In this document: piece by piece, positions 7,327 to 15,162 of the stretch
Position numbering within the stretch: position 1 is the first letter of the stretch
Layout: every line of letters begins with the position of its first letter
Source of the DNA: Flavobacterium sp. IMCC34852
Lineage (GTDB): Bacteria > Bacteroidota > Bacteroidia > Flavobacteriales > Flavobacteriaceae
Direction of reading: 5' to 3'
DNA: 64,000 nucleotides
Assembly: GCF_030643905.1 (NCBI RefSeq)
Contig: NZ_CP121446.1
Coordinates: 434,001 to 498,000 of the forward strand
The notes under the pieces: generated by a model
The model's input: only the letters and a program-made list of their open reading frames with translations
Database searches by the model: none
Told to the model about the DNA's origin: nothing
Translations under genes and position numbers: made by a program

Positions 7327-9123
7327 CTAGTCATTCAGTTTCAAAACTGCCATAAAAGCTTCCTGCGGAATCTCTACGTTACCCACCTGACGCATTCTCT
7401 TTTTCCCCTTTTTCTGTTTCTCTAACAATTTACGCTTACGCGAAATATCTCCACCATAACACTTCGCCGTAACGTCTTTTCTCAAAGCTTTAATGGTTTC
7501 ACGAGCGATGATTTTGGCCCCGATAGCAGCCTGAATCGGAATATCAAATTGTTGTCTCGGAATCAATTCGCGCAATTTCTCACACATTTTCTTTCCAATG
7601 TTGTACGCATTGTCTTCGTGAATCAAAGCCGATAAAGCATCAACTGAATTGGCGTTTAATAAAACATCCAGTTTAACTAATTTTGAAGCCCGCATTCCAA
7701 TAGGCGAATAGTCAAATGACGCATATCCTTTGGAAACCGTTTTCAAACGGTCATAAAAATCGAAGACAATCTCCGCCAATGGCATGTCAAAATTCAATTC
7801 TACACGCTCAGTGGTTAAATAAGTTTGATTGGTAATAATCCCGCGTTTTTCAATACACAAACTCATTACGTTACCCACAAAATCGGATTTGGTAATGATA
7901 GTTGCTTTGATAAACGGCTCTTCTACTCGGTCCAATTTTGAAGGTTCCGGTAAATCCGAAGGATTGTTGACTACTATTGGCGTATCGGGTTCTTTTTTGG
8001 TGTAAGCCAAATACGAAACGTTGGGTACCGTAGTAATCACCGTCATGTCAAACTCACGCTCCAATCGCTCTTGAATGATTTCCAAGTGCAACATGCCCAA
8101 GAATCCGCAACGAAAACCAAAGCCTAACGCAGCCGAACTTTCCGGCGCAAAAACCAACGAAGCATCATTCAACTGCAACTTCTCCATAGAAGAACGCAAA
8201 TCTTCGTAATCTTCTGTATCCACCGGATAAATCCCGGCAAATACCATCGGTTTTACATCTTCAAAACCAACAATCATATTAGTTGTTGGCGTTTTGGCAT
8301 CGGTAATGGTATCCCCAACTTTTACTTCTTTCGCCTCTTTAATTCCCGAAATCAAATACCCAACATCTCCCGTAGAAATGACATTCTTAGGCACTTGATT
8401 TAACTTCAAAGTTCCCACTTCATCCGCAAAATACTCATTTCCGGTAGCCATGAACTTTATTTTTTGTCCTTTCTTGATTTCCCCGTTTTTCACACGGAAA
8501 ATAACTTCAATACCACGAAACGGATTGTAAACACTATCAAAAATCAACGCTTGCAACGGTTCGTCTTTAGTGCCTTTGGGTGCCGGAATTTTTTCAATAA
8601 TGGCCGCCAAAATATTTTCCACCCCAAAACCGGTTTTCCCCGAAGCGTGAATAATATCTTCTAACTTACAACCCAACAAATCAATAATATCATCGCTCAC
8701 TTCTTCCGGATTAGCACTTGGCAAATCTACTTTATTCAACACCGGAATAATCTCCAAATCGTTTTCTAAAGCCAAATACAAATTGGAAATGGTTTGTGCT
8801 TGTATACTTTGTGCCGCATCAACAATCAAAAGCGCTCCTTCACAAGCAGCAATCGAACGAGAAACTTCATAAGAGAAATCTACGTGTCCGGGGGTATCAA
8901 TCAAATTCAAGATGTAATCTTCACCTTTGTATTTGTATTCCATCTGAATGGCGTGACTCTTAATGGTTATCCCACGCTCGCGCTCCAAATCCATATTGTC
9001 CAACAACTGGGCTTTCTCTTCACGAGCCGTAACAGTTTGAGTAGCACCTAGCAATCGGTCTGCTAACGTACTTTTCCCGTGGTCAATGTGTGCAATAATG
9101 CAAAAATTTCTAATATGTTTCAT
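7327..9123 (-). CDS. lepA: Elongation factor 4 (LepA GTPase)
   Basis: 598 residues, the standard length. A translation GTPase acting on stalled or mistranslocated ribosomes. G1 is AHIDHGKST (11-19), G3 DTPGHVDF (76-83) and G4 NKVD (130-133). The EF-G-like domains follow, and the LepA-specific C-terminal domain ends with [19 protein letters not shown] and PQEAFMAVL. It has its own terminator and no co-transcribed partner (lepB or similar) in the window. One intergenic repeat of the dispersed family lies between its start and the next gene. Confidence 0.98.
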   Translation of the reverse strand: MKHIRNFCIIAHIDHGKSTLADRLLGATQTVTAREEKAQLLDNMDLERERGITIKSHAIQMEYKYKGEDYILNLIDTPGHVDFSYEVSRSIAACEGALLIVDAAQSIQAQTISNLYLALENDLEIIPVLNKVDLPSANPEEVSDDIIDLLGCKLEDIIHASGKTGFGVENILAAIIEKIPAPKGTKDEPLQALIFDSVYNPFRGIEVIFRVKNGEIKKGQKIKFMATGNEYFADEVGTLKLNQVPKNVISTGDVGYLISGIKEAKEVKVGDTITDAKTPTTNMIVGFEDVKPMVFAGIYPVDTEDYEDLRSSMEKLQLNDASLVFAPESSAALGFGFRCGFLGMLHLEIIQERLEREFDMTVITTVPNVSYLAYTKKEPDTPIVVNNPSDLPEPSKLDRVEEPFIKATIITKSDFVGNVMSLCIEKRGIITNQTYLTTERVELNFDMPLAEIVFDFYDRLKTVSKGYASFDYSPIGMRASKLVKLDVLLNANSVDALSALIHEDNAYNIGKKMCEKLRELIPRQQFDIPIQAAIGAKIIARETIKALRKDVTAKCYGGDISRKRKLLEKQKKGKKRMRQVGNVEIPQEAFMAVLKLND

Positions 9124-9189
9124 GTAAACTTAATATTCCTTATTGGAAACCTGTAATGCTTCGCATTTCATCTTCGTAAATCTGTCCTT

Positions 9190-9256
9190 TTTGGGGCGTG
9201 TCCCTTCGGGCCAGGCTGTCCGCAGTACTAGGTACTTGCTCCCATCCTTCACGCAT
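9190..9256 (-). repeat. Dispersed intergenic element, copy 1
   Basis: GC-rich against the local background. Read on the minus strand it has GCGTGAAGGATGG, a small palindromic core around GTACCTAGTAC, then GCGGACAGCC and CCCGAAGGG. The GCGGACAGCC block corresponds to GTGGATAGCC in the copy at 29824-29905. It lies between the lepA start and the stop of the next minus-strand gene. Confidence 0.6.
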
Positions 9257-9321
9257 TTAATCCGCAAATATAAGTCAAAGTTTTGGATTGATTAAACACT
9301 AATCGGCAAAGCTTTTACAAA

Positions 9322-9349
9322 TAAAAAATGCTCCATTTAGGAGCATTTT
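9322..9349 (-). terminator. Terminator of the lipoprotein gene
   Basis: Stem AAAATGCTCC (9325-9334) / GGAGCATTTT (9340-9349). Read on the minus strand it ends in TTTTTTAT, just past the stop at 9352. Confidence 0.85.
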
Positions 9350-9351
9350 GT

Positions 9352-10509
9352 TTACAGATTTAAAATCACATGTTCGAGGATTAATTGGGAGTTCCCAATA
9401 TTCTCATTCGCATGATTGTGAAACGTGGTATAATAAATAGTGCCGCCGGTACCGGTACCGGTGCAAGAACCCAGCGTGTCGCCATGGGCTTGATGTGCCG
9501 GCCAACTAGAGGCATCAATAGTTATGGTTATTGGAGTGGATGAATTCTCATCGGGTTGATGACAAATGGTTATCCAATCGGAATTTTGAGGATTCCCTAC
9601 AGGGTTTCCAACCAAACTTGAATCAAAAAAACTATTGGTTTTGATCATCAAAGCTTCATTCGTTGTAGAATCTCTAACCAAAACTTCCCAAAAAGTTTCA
9701 TCTACCGAAATAATTTTTTGCCAAGAACCCAAATCGTATTCGATATCTAATGTTGAAAGTCCGATAGCGTTTGCCAGAGCTGTATTGGTAATGGAGGCAT
9801 TAAGGGTTCCCATATTGCCGGTGTTTGTTGAGCAAAGTGTTGCATCAGAAATAAACCCACCGGCATCGCCACACATAGTGCTATATCTGCTTCCTCCTAT
9901 TAAGTAAGCCACCGCCCAATCAGAAGCATATAAACTTCCACCATTGGTGACAAATTTAGCCAAATTAGTAGTAACCGTTGCATTATTCCAAATACCCCCT
10001 GATATTGATCCACAATTCAAAAAAATGATATCATACTCAGAAACTATATTGTAATCTGATAATTGGCTAAAAGTTATTGACTCTGCAACATATCCTAAGG
10101 AAGTTATGATGTCTTCTATACTGTCATAATTTCCGCTTACATAAGCAATTCTGGCCACTTGATCCAATCTGAGTAATGATTCTTCTAGTTGCTTGGTTTG
10201 GTTTTCTTCAACAACCACATCGATTTTTGTTCTGAAATTTGAACCATCTCCGGTTTGGATGTATACTTCTCGGTCACCAATTGGTGCATCCAATTCAAAA
10301 TCACCGGTTGCATTGGTGTAAGTATGATAAATATTATGGTCATCGTCAAAAGCAAAAACCAAAGCACCACCAACAGCCTTATGGGTATTAATCGTGGTTA
10401 CTTTACCTGTTAAGGTTCCTGTTTTTTCTCCTGAGGAATTGTTGTTGTCGTCACTACAGCTAACCAAAGTCAGCACCGACAAAAACAAAACTAGTAATTG
10501 TTTTTTCAT
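9352..10509 (-). CDS. Cell-surface lipoprotein, CarboxypepD-like plus GATase-like region
   Basis: 385 residues. Signal peptide with lipobox Cys18 (LTLVSC) followed by an acidic SDDNNNS stretch, as in surface-exposed Bacteroidota lipoproteins. Residues about 30-115 look like a carboxypeptidase-regulatory beta domain (GTLTGKVTTINTHKAVGGA). Residues about 117-215 resemble a class I glutamine-amidotransferase-like fold (IAYVSGNYDSIEDII, then YDIIFLNCGS and FVTNGGSLYASDW), with no clear catalytic triad. Near residue 315 a motif ICHQPDE...PAHQAHGDTLGSC matches the short Cys/His segment often found in secreted Bacteroidota proteins. No function can be assigned. It is a single gene with its own terminator. 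Confidence 0.8.
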   Translation of the reverse strand: MKKQLLVLFLSVLTLVSCSDDNNNSSGEKTGTLTGKVTTINTHKAVGGALVFAFDDDHNIYHTYTNATGDFELDAPIGDREVYIQTGDGSNFRTKIDVVVEENQTKQLEESLLRLDQVARIAYVSGNYDSIEDIITSLGYVAESITFSQLSDYNIVSEYDIIFLNCGSISGGIWNNATVTTNLAKFVTNGGSLYASDWAVAYLIGGSRYSTMCGDAGGFISDATLCSTNTGNMGTLNASITNTALANAIGLSTLDIEYDLGSWQKIISVDETFWEVLVRDSTTNEALMIKTNSFFDSSLVGNPVGNPQNSDWITICHQPDENSSTPITITIDASSWPAHQAHGDTLGSCTGTGTGGTIYYTTFHNHANENIGNSQLILEHVILNL

Positions 10510-10650
10510 GGTATAGTTTTTAATGAATTGATTTAAAGTTGACTAGAAATCAAATTTAATGTTTTTCTTATATAACATTTGGTTTTTTTGTAAATTTTTT
10601 CAGCAACTCGAAGATTAATAATCATTTAAGGGTTATTCGCAATAGATTTT

Positions 10651-10658
10651 TACCTTTG
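10651..10658 (+). promoter_or_regulatory. dusB promoter -7 box
   Basis: TACCTTTG, an exact TAnnTTTG match, 20 bases before the dusB ATG. Confidence 0.5.
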
Positions 10659-10678
10659 CAAAAAATTACATTCAAACC

Positions 10679-11671
10679 ATGCCCAAAATCGGCAACATCA
10701 TATTACCTGATTTTCCTTTGTTACTTGCGCCTATGGAAGACGTAAGCGACCCGCCGTTTCGCAGACTTTGTAAGTTGCACGGTGCCGATTTAATGTATTC
10801 TGAATTTATCTCTTCCGAAGGACTGATTCGCGATGCCATGAAAAGCCGAATGAAATTGGATATTTTTGATTACGAACGTCCGGTTGGCATTCAAATTTTT
10901 GGTGGTGATGAAGAAGCCATGGAAATGTCTTCCAGAATTGTTGATGCGGTCCAACCGGATTTGGTAGATATTAATTTTGGTTGTCCGGTGAAAAAAGTGG
11001 TTTGCAAAGGCGCCGGTGCCGGCGTTTTAAAAGATGTCGATTTGATGGTGCGCTTGACCAAAGCCGTTATCAAAGGAACCAATCTTCCGGTTACGGTAAA
11101 AACGCGTTTGGGTTGGGATGAAAATTCTATCAATATCGATGAAGTTGCCGAACGTTTGCAGGATATTGGCGTGCAAGCTTTGACCGTTCATGCGCGTACT
11201 CGTGCCCAAATGTACAAAGGCCATTCTGATTGGTCACACATTGCCCGCGTAAAAAACAATCCGCGTATCACGATGCCGATTTTCGGAAACGGAGATATTG
11301 ATTCGCCCGAAAAAGCTTTAGAATACAAAAACAAATACGGTTTAGACGGCATGATGATAGGGCGCGCTGCGATTGGTTATCCGTGGATTTTTAACGAAAT
11401 CAAACATTACTTCAATACCGGAGAACATTTGGCACAACCAAACATGAATGATCGAATTGAAGCGGCCAGAAACCATTTAATTTGGTCTATGGAATGGAAA
11501 GGAGAACGCTTAGGTATTGTAGAAATGCGCCGTCATTATACCAATTATTTTAAAGGAATTCACGGCTTTAAAGAATTCAAACAGCGATTGGTCACTACCG
11601 ATGATCACAATGCTTTACTACAAGTTTTTGAGGAAATTCGTGAGGCTTATGCCGACTACCAGTTTATTTAA
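10679..11671 (+). CDS. dusB: tRNA-dihydrouridine synthase
   Basis: 330 residues. An FMN-dependent reductase making dihydrouridine in tRNA D-loops. It starts with the family pattern LAPMEDVSDPPFRRLC. The catalytic cysteine is Cys102 in FGCPVKKVVCKGAGAG, FMN-barrel motifs include VKTRLGWDE and HARTRAQMYKG, and GNGDI and IGRAAIGYPWIF mark the phosphate-binding end. Assignment to the DusB subfamily (nifR3-like) rests on length and motif style. Its stop overlaps the stop of the convergent permease gene by four bases (11668-11671), so no terminator separates them. Confidence 0.95.
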   Translation: MPKIGNIILPDFPLLLAPMEDVSDPPFRRLCKLHGADLMYSEFISSEGLIRDAMKSRMKLDIFDYERPVGIQIFGGDEEAMEMSSRIVDAVQPDLVDINFGCPVKKVVCKGAGAGVLKDVDLMVRLTKAVIKGTNLPVTVKTRLGWDENSINIDEVAERLQDIGVQALTVHARTRAQMYKGHSDWSHIARVKNNPRITMPIFGNGDIDSPEKALEYKNKYGLDGMMIGRAAIGYPWIFNEIKHYFNTGEHLAQPNMNDRIEAARNHLIWSMEWKGERLGIVEMRRHYTNYFKGIHGFKEFKQRLVTTDDHNALLQVFEEIREAYADYQFI

Positions 11672-12867
11672 TCCAATAATTTTTTACTGACACGACTACT
11701 CGCAATCCAACTGGAAATAACGCCCAGTGAAACAATCGTCAAAAACACAATCACCACATTCTGAACACTAAAAACCACCGGATAGGCTAAGGTTTCGGTG
11801 ATCATCACCAAGTTAAATTGCTGTTGAATTACCACAACAATAATCCCCAAAAGTAACCCGATAATACCCCCAAAGACACTTAGTAAACTGCCTTGTAATA
11901 AAAATATTTTTTTCAAATCTTTGATTTCAGAACCCAAATTATAAAGTGTCTTCAAATTAGATTTTTTATCTAAAACCATCATAATCAGCGCTCCGATTAA
12001 GTTGAAAAGCGCAATAATGATGACCAAAGTAAAAATCAAATACACCGCAATATTTTCGGTGTTCAACATCTTGTACAAAGTCGCATTTTGCTGCGCTCTG
12101 TTTTTTACCGCTACTTTATTTTGAAAAAGCGTTTGAACATTTTCTATCACTTTCGCTTCATCAACATTTGGTTTTAGCTTAATCTCAAGCCCGGAAATCT
12201 GATTCGCTTTTAATTCTAATAAATATTGCGCTAAGTTCAAGTCGCAAAACACATATTTACTGTCCAAATCCTCACTTACAGCGTAGATTCCGGTTGGGAT
12301 TAACTTGGCTTTGTTAAAGGCTTCCGCTTCACTTTCGATGACTCCTTTTCCTTTTCTCGGCACATAAACTTCAAACGGATTATTGAAATCAAAAAGTCCT
12401 AATGACAATTTTTCGGAAATTCCATAGCCAATTACCACTTCAATCGTGTTGGGATTTAACCATTTTCCGTTGATTAAATTTTGATTTACTACGTTGGTTT
12501 TGGTAAAATTAGCGTCAACACCTTTTAAATAAGTCACTTGCTCTTTACCGTCAAAAAAGAAAAGTACACGCTCTTCAACAACTTTACTGTAAGAAGCAAC
12601 TCCTTCGAGGGTTTTGACTTGCTCTTCTTGCGCTGGTGAAATGACAAATGATTTTCCGGAAACGGGATTGACTTTTAAATCAGGGTCAAAGTCGTTGGAG
12701 AAGGACAAACTAAAAACCCGCAACCCGCTAAAAACAGAAAGCACCACAAACAAAGCCATGGCGCCTACAATAATTCCGACCGAAGCGATACCGGTAATAA
12801 TATTAATAGCATTGTTTTTACTTTTGCTAAAAAGGTATCGTTTGGCTATGTAAAGCGAAAAGTTCAA
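11668..12867 (-). CDS. ABC transporter permease, LolC/LolE (FtsX) family
   Basis: 399 residues. Four membrane helices: one near residues 20-50 and three near 275-300, 320-350 and 370-390, with a large periplasmic MacB-like domain between helices 1 and 2. This is the layout of lipoprotein-releasing permeases, which extract outer-membrane lipoproteins with the LolD ATPase. The start is TTG at 12867, one base after the rbfA stop; no ATG gives the conserved beginning NFSLYIAKRYLFSKSK. It is in an operon with rbfA. No LolD gene is in the window. Confidence 0.88.
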   Translation of the reverse strand: MNFSLYIAKRYLFSKSKNNAINIITGIASVGIIVGAMALFVVLSVFSGLRVFSLSFSNDFDPDLKVNPVSGKSFVISPAQEEQVKTLEGVASYSKVVEERVLFFFDGKEQVTYLKGVDANFTKTNVVNQNLINGKWLNPNTIEVVIGYGISEKLSLGLFDFNNPFEVYVPRKGKGVIESEAEAFNKAKLIPTGIYAVSEDLDSKYVFCDLNLAQYLLELKANQISGLEIKLKPNVDEAKVIENVQTLFQNKVAVKNRAQQNATLYKMLNTENIAVYLIFTLVIIIALFNLIGALIMMVLDKKSNLKTLYNLGSEIKDLKKIFLLQGSLLSVFGGIIGLLLGIIVVVIQQQFNLVMITETLAYPVVFSVQNVVIVFLTIVSLGVISSWIASSRVSKKLLD

Positions 12868-12868
12868 A

Positions 12869-13261
12869 TTAGAATTTCTTGCGTTTGTCTAAAAGGTCGC
12901 GGTTTTCAATCGGATTTTCTTTTCCGGCTAAGGCATTGTCAATTTTTTCAATATAATCCAACGAATCGTCGATATAAAAAGCCAAATTCGGCACTTTGCG
13001 CAATTGTAATTTTACTCTTTGCGATAAATCATGTTTAATCAAAGGCGCATTGGTTTTAATGGCTTCCAATAAATCTTTAGCTTTATCTTGTGGAAAAACG
13101 CTCAAATACACTTTGGCAATCGATAAATCAGTAGTCACACTTACTTTTGAAACCGAAATCACCAAGTTAGAAATACCGTTTTTACGCACTTCCCCTTGAA
13201 GAATATCTACCAAATCCTTTTGCAATACACTGCCAATTTTTTTCTGTCTGTTCGTTTCCAT
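12869..13261 (-). CDS. rbfA: Ribosome-binding factor A
   Basis: 130 residues from the ATG at 13261. Binds the 30S subunit and helps mature the 5' end of 16S rRNA. A KH-like fold protein with the typical start (TNRQKKIGSVLQKDL), a central VSVTTDLSIAKVYLSVFP strand pair and RKVPNLAFYIDDSLDYIEKID near the end. A longer frame from a TTG at 13276 exists, but that TTG lies upstream of the expected transcript start, because the -7 box is at 13273-13266; so ATG 13261 is chosen and the mRNA may be nearly leaderless. One base separates it from the permease gene. Confidence 0.95.
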   Translation of the reverse strand: METNRQKKIGSVLQKDLVDILQGEVRKNGISNLVISVSKVSVTTDLSIAKVYLSVFPQDKAKDLLEAIKTNAPLIKHDLSQRVKLQLRKVPNLAFYIDDSLDYIEKIDNALAGKENPIENRDLLDKRKKF

Positions 13262-13265
13262 GGGG

Positions 13266-13273
13266 CAAAAATA
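13266..13273 (-). promoter_or_regulatory. rbfA promoter -7 box
   Basis: Minus-strand TATTTTTG, an exact TAnnTTTG match, ending five bases before the ATG. It implies a very short or absent leader. Confidence 0.55.
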
Positions 13274-13310
13274 CAACTTTTAAATTTTTATAACGCCCAG
13301 AAGCGAAAGT

Positions 13311-13406
13311 TTTGGCATTTTCAGCCGTCCATTTTCCCGCTATTCGCTCTACTTCGTGCCACTACACACGAGCGAAGCGACTGCCGAAGGAATCGGGGCT
13401 AGAGAA
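13311..13406 (-). repeat. Dispersed intergenic element, copy 2
   Basis: Read on the minus strand it starts CTCTAGCCCCGATT and ends AGCGGGAAAATGGACGGC then AATGCC. Both ends match the copy at 21018-21090 while the middle is different. The core has arms like CTTCGCTC and GAGCG with a purine/pyrimidine-rich inner part. It lies between divergent rbfA and mce. Confidence 0.75.
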
Positions 13407-13452
13407 GAAACCATTTGAATTTTTATTAACTTTGTCATTCCAATCCACAATC

Positions 13453-13854
13453 ATGAGAAAAATTGAACATATAGGCATAGCCGTAAAAAGTTTGGAAACT
13501 TCCAACCTACTTTTTGAAAAACTGTTTGGAAATCCGCCTTACAAAGAAGAAGAAGTCGCCAGCGAAGGCGTAAAAACCTCCTTTTTTATGAATGGCCCAA
13601 ACAAGATAGAACTTTTAGAAGCCACGAATCCCGATAGCCCAATTGCCAAATTCCTGGAAAAGAAAGGCGAAGGCATTCATCACATTGCTTTTGATGTAGA
13701 AGATATTCTTTCTGAAATAGAACGCTTAAAAAAAGAAGGTTTCATCGTATTAAATGAAACCCCTAAAAAAGGAGCAGACAATAAACTAGTCGCCTTTCTT
13801 CACCCAAAAGGTACCAATGGTGTTTTGGTTGAGCTTTGCCAAGAAATCAGTTAA
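13453..13854 (+). CDS. mce: Methylmalonyl-CoA epimerase
   Basis: 133 residues from the ATG at 13453, the usual length. It interconverts (R)- and (S)-methylmalonyl-CoA in propionate/succinate metabolism. A VOC-fold protein with two beta-alpha-beta-beta-beta modules; likely metal ligands are His6 in IEHIGIAV, a His of GIHHIAFDVED (76/77) and Glu127 in LVELCQE. The frame is open further upstream through the dispersed repeat, but that extension is not protein-like. The mutase genes are not in the window. Confidence 0.95.
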   Translation: MRKIEHIGIAVKSLETSNLLFEKLFGNPPYKEEEVASEGVKTSFFMNGPNKIELLEATNPDSPIAKFLEKKGEGIHHIAFDVEDILSEIERLKKEGFIVLNETPKKGADNKLVAFLHPKGTNGVLVELCQEIS

Positions 13855-13861
13855 AAAATAG

Positions 13862-13892
13862 TTGCAACGAAACAAAAATAGTAGTAATATTG
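13862..13892 (+). promoter_or_regulatory. Promoter of the tRNA gene
   Basis: TTG at 13862-13864, a 20-base spacer, then TAATATTG (13885-13892), one mismatch from TAnnTTTG. The tRNA begins 70 bases downstream. Confidence 0.45.
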
Positions 13893-13961
13893 CAACCTCT
13901 AAATAAAGCCATGGCTTTATTCACTGAACTCCAAAACCAATAAAAGTCAGTGAAGTAAACC

Positions 13962-14035
13962 GGTCCTATAGCTCAGTTGGTTAGAGCACCTGACTCATAA
14001 TCAGGTGGTCCTTGGTTCGAGCCCAAGTGGGACCA
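13962..14035 (+). tRNA. tRNA with CAT anticodon (Ile2 or elongator Met)
   Basis: 74 nt cloverleaf. Acceptor GGTCCTA (13962-13968) pairs with TGGGACC (14028-14034), discriminator A14035, no encoded CCA. D-arm AGCTCAGTTGGTTAGAGC, anticodon stem CCTGA/TCAGG with loop CTCATAA and anticodon CAT at 13996-13998, and TPsiC loop GGTTCGAGCC. CAT can mean elongator Met or, after lysidine modification, Ile (AUA). Bases C4 and C5 in the acceptor stem match the TilS-recognised Ile2 pattern known from E. coli, so I lean to tRNA-Ile2. It is not initiator-like (no GGG/CCC anticodon-stem pairs). Confidence 0.93.
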
Positions 14036-14041
14036 CAAAAT

Positions 14042-14068
14042 AAAAACCTCTATTTAAGAGGTTTTTTT
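14042..14068 (+). terminator. tRNA terminator
   Basis: AAAAACCTC (14042-14050) / GAGGTTTTT (14058-14066), loop TATTTAA, T run. Confidence 0.85.
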
Positions 14069-14217
14069 ATTTAATAAAAAACTAAAAAGTCAAAAATACC
14101 GTTAATAGTTAGATGACTTTAATGTAATTTTCACAATAGAAATTTTAATTTGTGTTGTAATCTATACTTTTACACATTAAATTTCTATTAACTTGATTGA
14201 TTTAATAATTAATTTAT

Positions 14218-14247
14218 TTTGGTGATTAGATTTTTTTTATACTTTTA
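14218..14247 (+). promoter_or_regulatory. Promoter of the small proline-rich gene, near-leaderless
   Basis: TTTG (14218-14221), an 18-base spacer, then TACTTTTA (14240-14247). The transcript would start within a few bases of the ATG at 14254. The larger sequence TTTTGGTGATTA resembles TTTTGGCGATTA upstream of the gene at 62797. A second TATACTTTTAC copy lies at 14163-14173. Confidence 0.5.
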
Positions 14248-14253
14248 CGCACT

Positions 14254-14466
14254 ATGAAAATTGTCCCGAATAGAATTATTATCGTTCTGGCTGTGTTTTT
14301 GTTGCCGATAGCAAATGTTGTTGCGGCACCTGGACCACCACCGCCATCTACGCCGCCGCCGCCGCCTGGTCTACCATTGGATGGGGGTTTATTACTATTG
14401 ATGGCCCTTTCATTACTCTTCGGTTGTTATAAAATTTACCAATCAAACATAAAAAAAGCATCCTAA
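14254..14466 (+). CDS. Small secreted protein with a PID-CTERM-like tail
   Basis: 70 residues. Signal peptide about 1-24 (VLAVFLLPIANVVAA), a proline run (PGPPPPSTPPPPP), then GLPLDGGLLLLMALSLLF and a short basic end YQSNIKKAS. A secreted stub plus one C-terminal helix with LDGG just before it, ended by a basic tail, is the layout of the small Bacteroidota proteins described as PID-CTERM (sorting-tag type). The mature protein would be little more than the proline stretch. No sorting enzyme is visible here. The function is unknown; the assignment rests on motif likeness only. Confidence 0.8.
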   Translation: MKIVPNRIIIVLAVFLLPIANVVAAPGPPPPSTPPPPPGLPLDGGLLLLMALSLLFGCYKIYQSNIKKAS

Positions 14467-14485
14467 TGAAAAGGATGCTTTTTTC
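14452..14485 (+). terminator. Terminator overlapping the end of the small gene
   Basis: AAAAAAGCATCC (14452-14463) / GGATGCTTTTTT (14473-14484), loop TAATGAAAA. The stem starts inside the last codons and the loop holds the stop. It also lies near the 3' end of the convergent ribE. Confidence 0.9.
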
Positions 14486-14511
14486 TTTTAAAAATTCGTG
14501 CATTTTTAAAA

Positions 14512-15102
14512 TTATTGCTTCAAAGAATACAATCTGGCAACGTATTTTCCCACAACATCGAATTCAAGATTGATTTTTTTTCCAATTTGGAACGATTTAA
14601 AATTAGTATGTTCGTAAGTATATGGTATAATGGCAACACTAAATTCATTCTCTTTAGAATTAACTACTGTCAAACTCACTCCGTTTACCGTTATGGATCC
14701 TTTTTCAATAGTAATGTTGTTCAATTTGCTGTCGTATTCAAAAGTAAAATACCAACTGCCATTGGCTTCTTCAATTGATTTACAAATTCCTATTTGATCC
14801 ACATGACCTTGAACAATATGGCCGTCTAATCGGTCTCCTAATTTCATCGCGCGTTCTAAATTAACTAAATCTCCCGCTTTCCAATCGCCCAAATTTGTTT
14901 TTTCAATAGTTTCTCTTATGGCTGTTACGGTATAATCCTCATTATTTATGGCTACTACTGTTAAGCAAACCCCATTATGCGCCACACTTTGGTCTATTTT
15001 CAGTTCGTGTGTCAGGCTTGAAGAAACCGTAACATGAATATTGTCATAGTCTTTTTTTATTTCTTTTATTATTCCGAGGGTTTCAATTATTCCTGTAAAC
15101 AT
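14512..15102 (-). CDS. ribE: Riboflavin synthase, alpha chain
   Basis: 196 residues. Dismutates two 6,7-dimethyl-8-ribityllumazine to riboflavin. The N-terminus MFTGIIE is invariant in the family. Two internal lumazine-binding domains repeat the motif: HNGVCLTVV near 42-50 and VNGVSLTVV near 138-146, with GDRLDGHIVQGHVDQ joining them. It stands alone, divergent from pdxA by about 60 bases. No FMN riboswitch is visible in the short upstream spacer. Confidence 0.96.
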   Translation of the reverse strand: MFTGIIETLGIIKEIKKDYDNIHVTVSSSLTHELKIDQSVAHNGVCLTVVAINNEDYTVTAIRETIEKTNLGDWKAGDLVNLERAMKLGDRLDGHIVQGHVDQIGICKSIEEANGSWYFTFEYDSKLNNITIEKGSITVNGVSLTVVNSKENEFSVAIIPYTYEHTNFKSFQIGKKINLEFDVVGKYVARLYSLKQ

Positions 15103-15118
15103 TATGGTTTTATTTTAC

Positions 15119-15126
15119 TAAATTTG
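15119..15126 (+). promoter_or_regulatory. pdxA promoter -7 box
   Basis: TAAATTTG, an exact consensus match, 37 bases before the pdxA ATG. Confidence 0.5.
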
Positions 15127-15162
15127 CACTTCAAAATTAGCAATAAATAACCAGTCCTACTT

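Noticed and set aside
10510-10678. Riboswitch upstream of dusB or the lipoprotein gene
   Set aside because: No conserved stem set is recognisable; only a -7 box and AT-rich DNA.
13262-13276. TTG start of rbfA five codons upstream
   Set aside because: It lies upstream of the transcript start predicted from the -7 box; the ATG at 13261 gives the family start.
13312-13452. N-terminal extension of the methylmalonyl-CoA epimerase
   Set aside because: The extra 47 codons run through the dispersed intergenic element and are not protein-like; the ATG at 13453 gives the standard family start.
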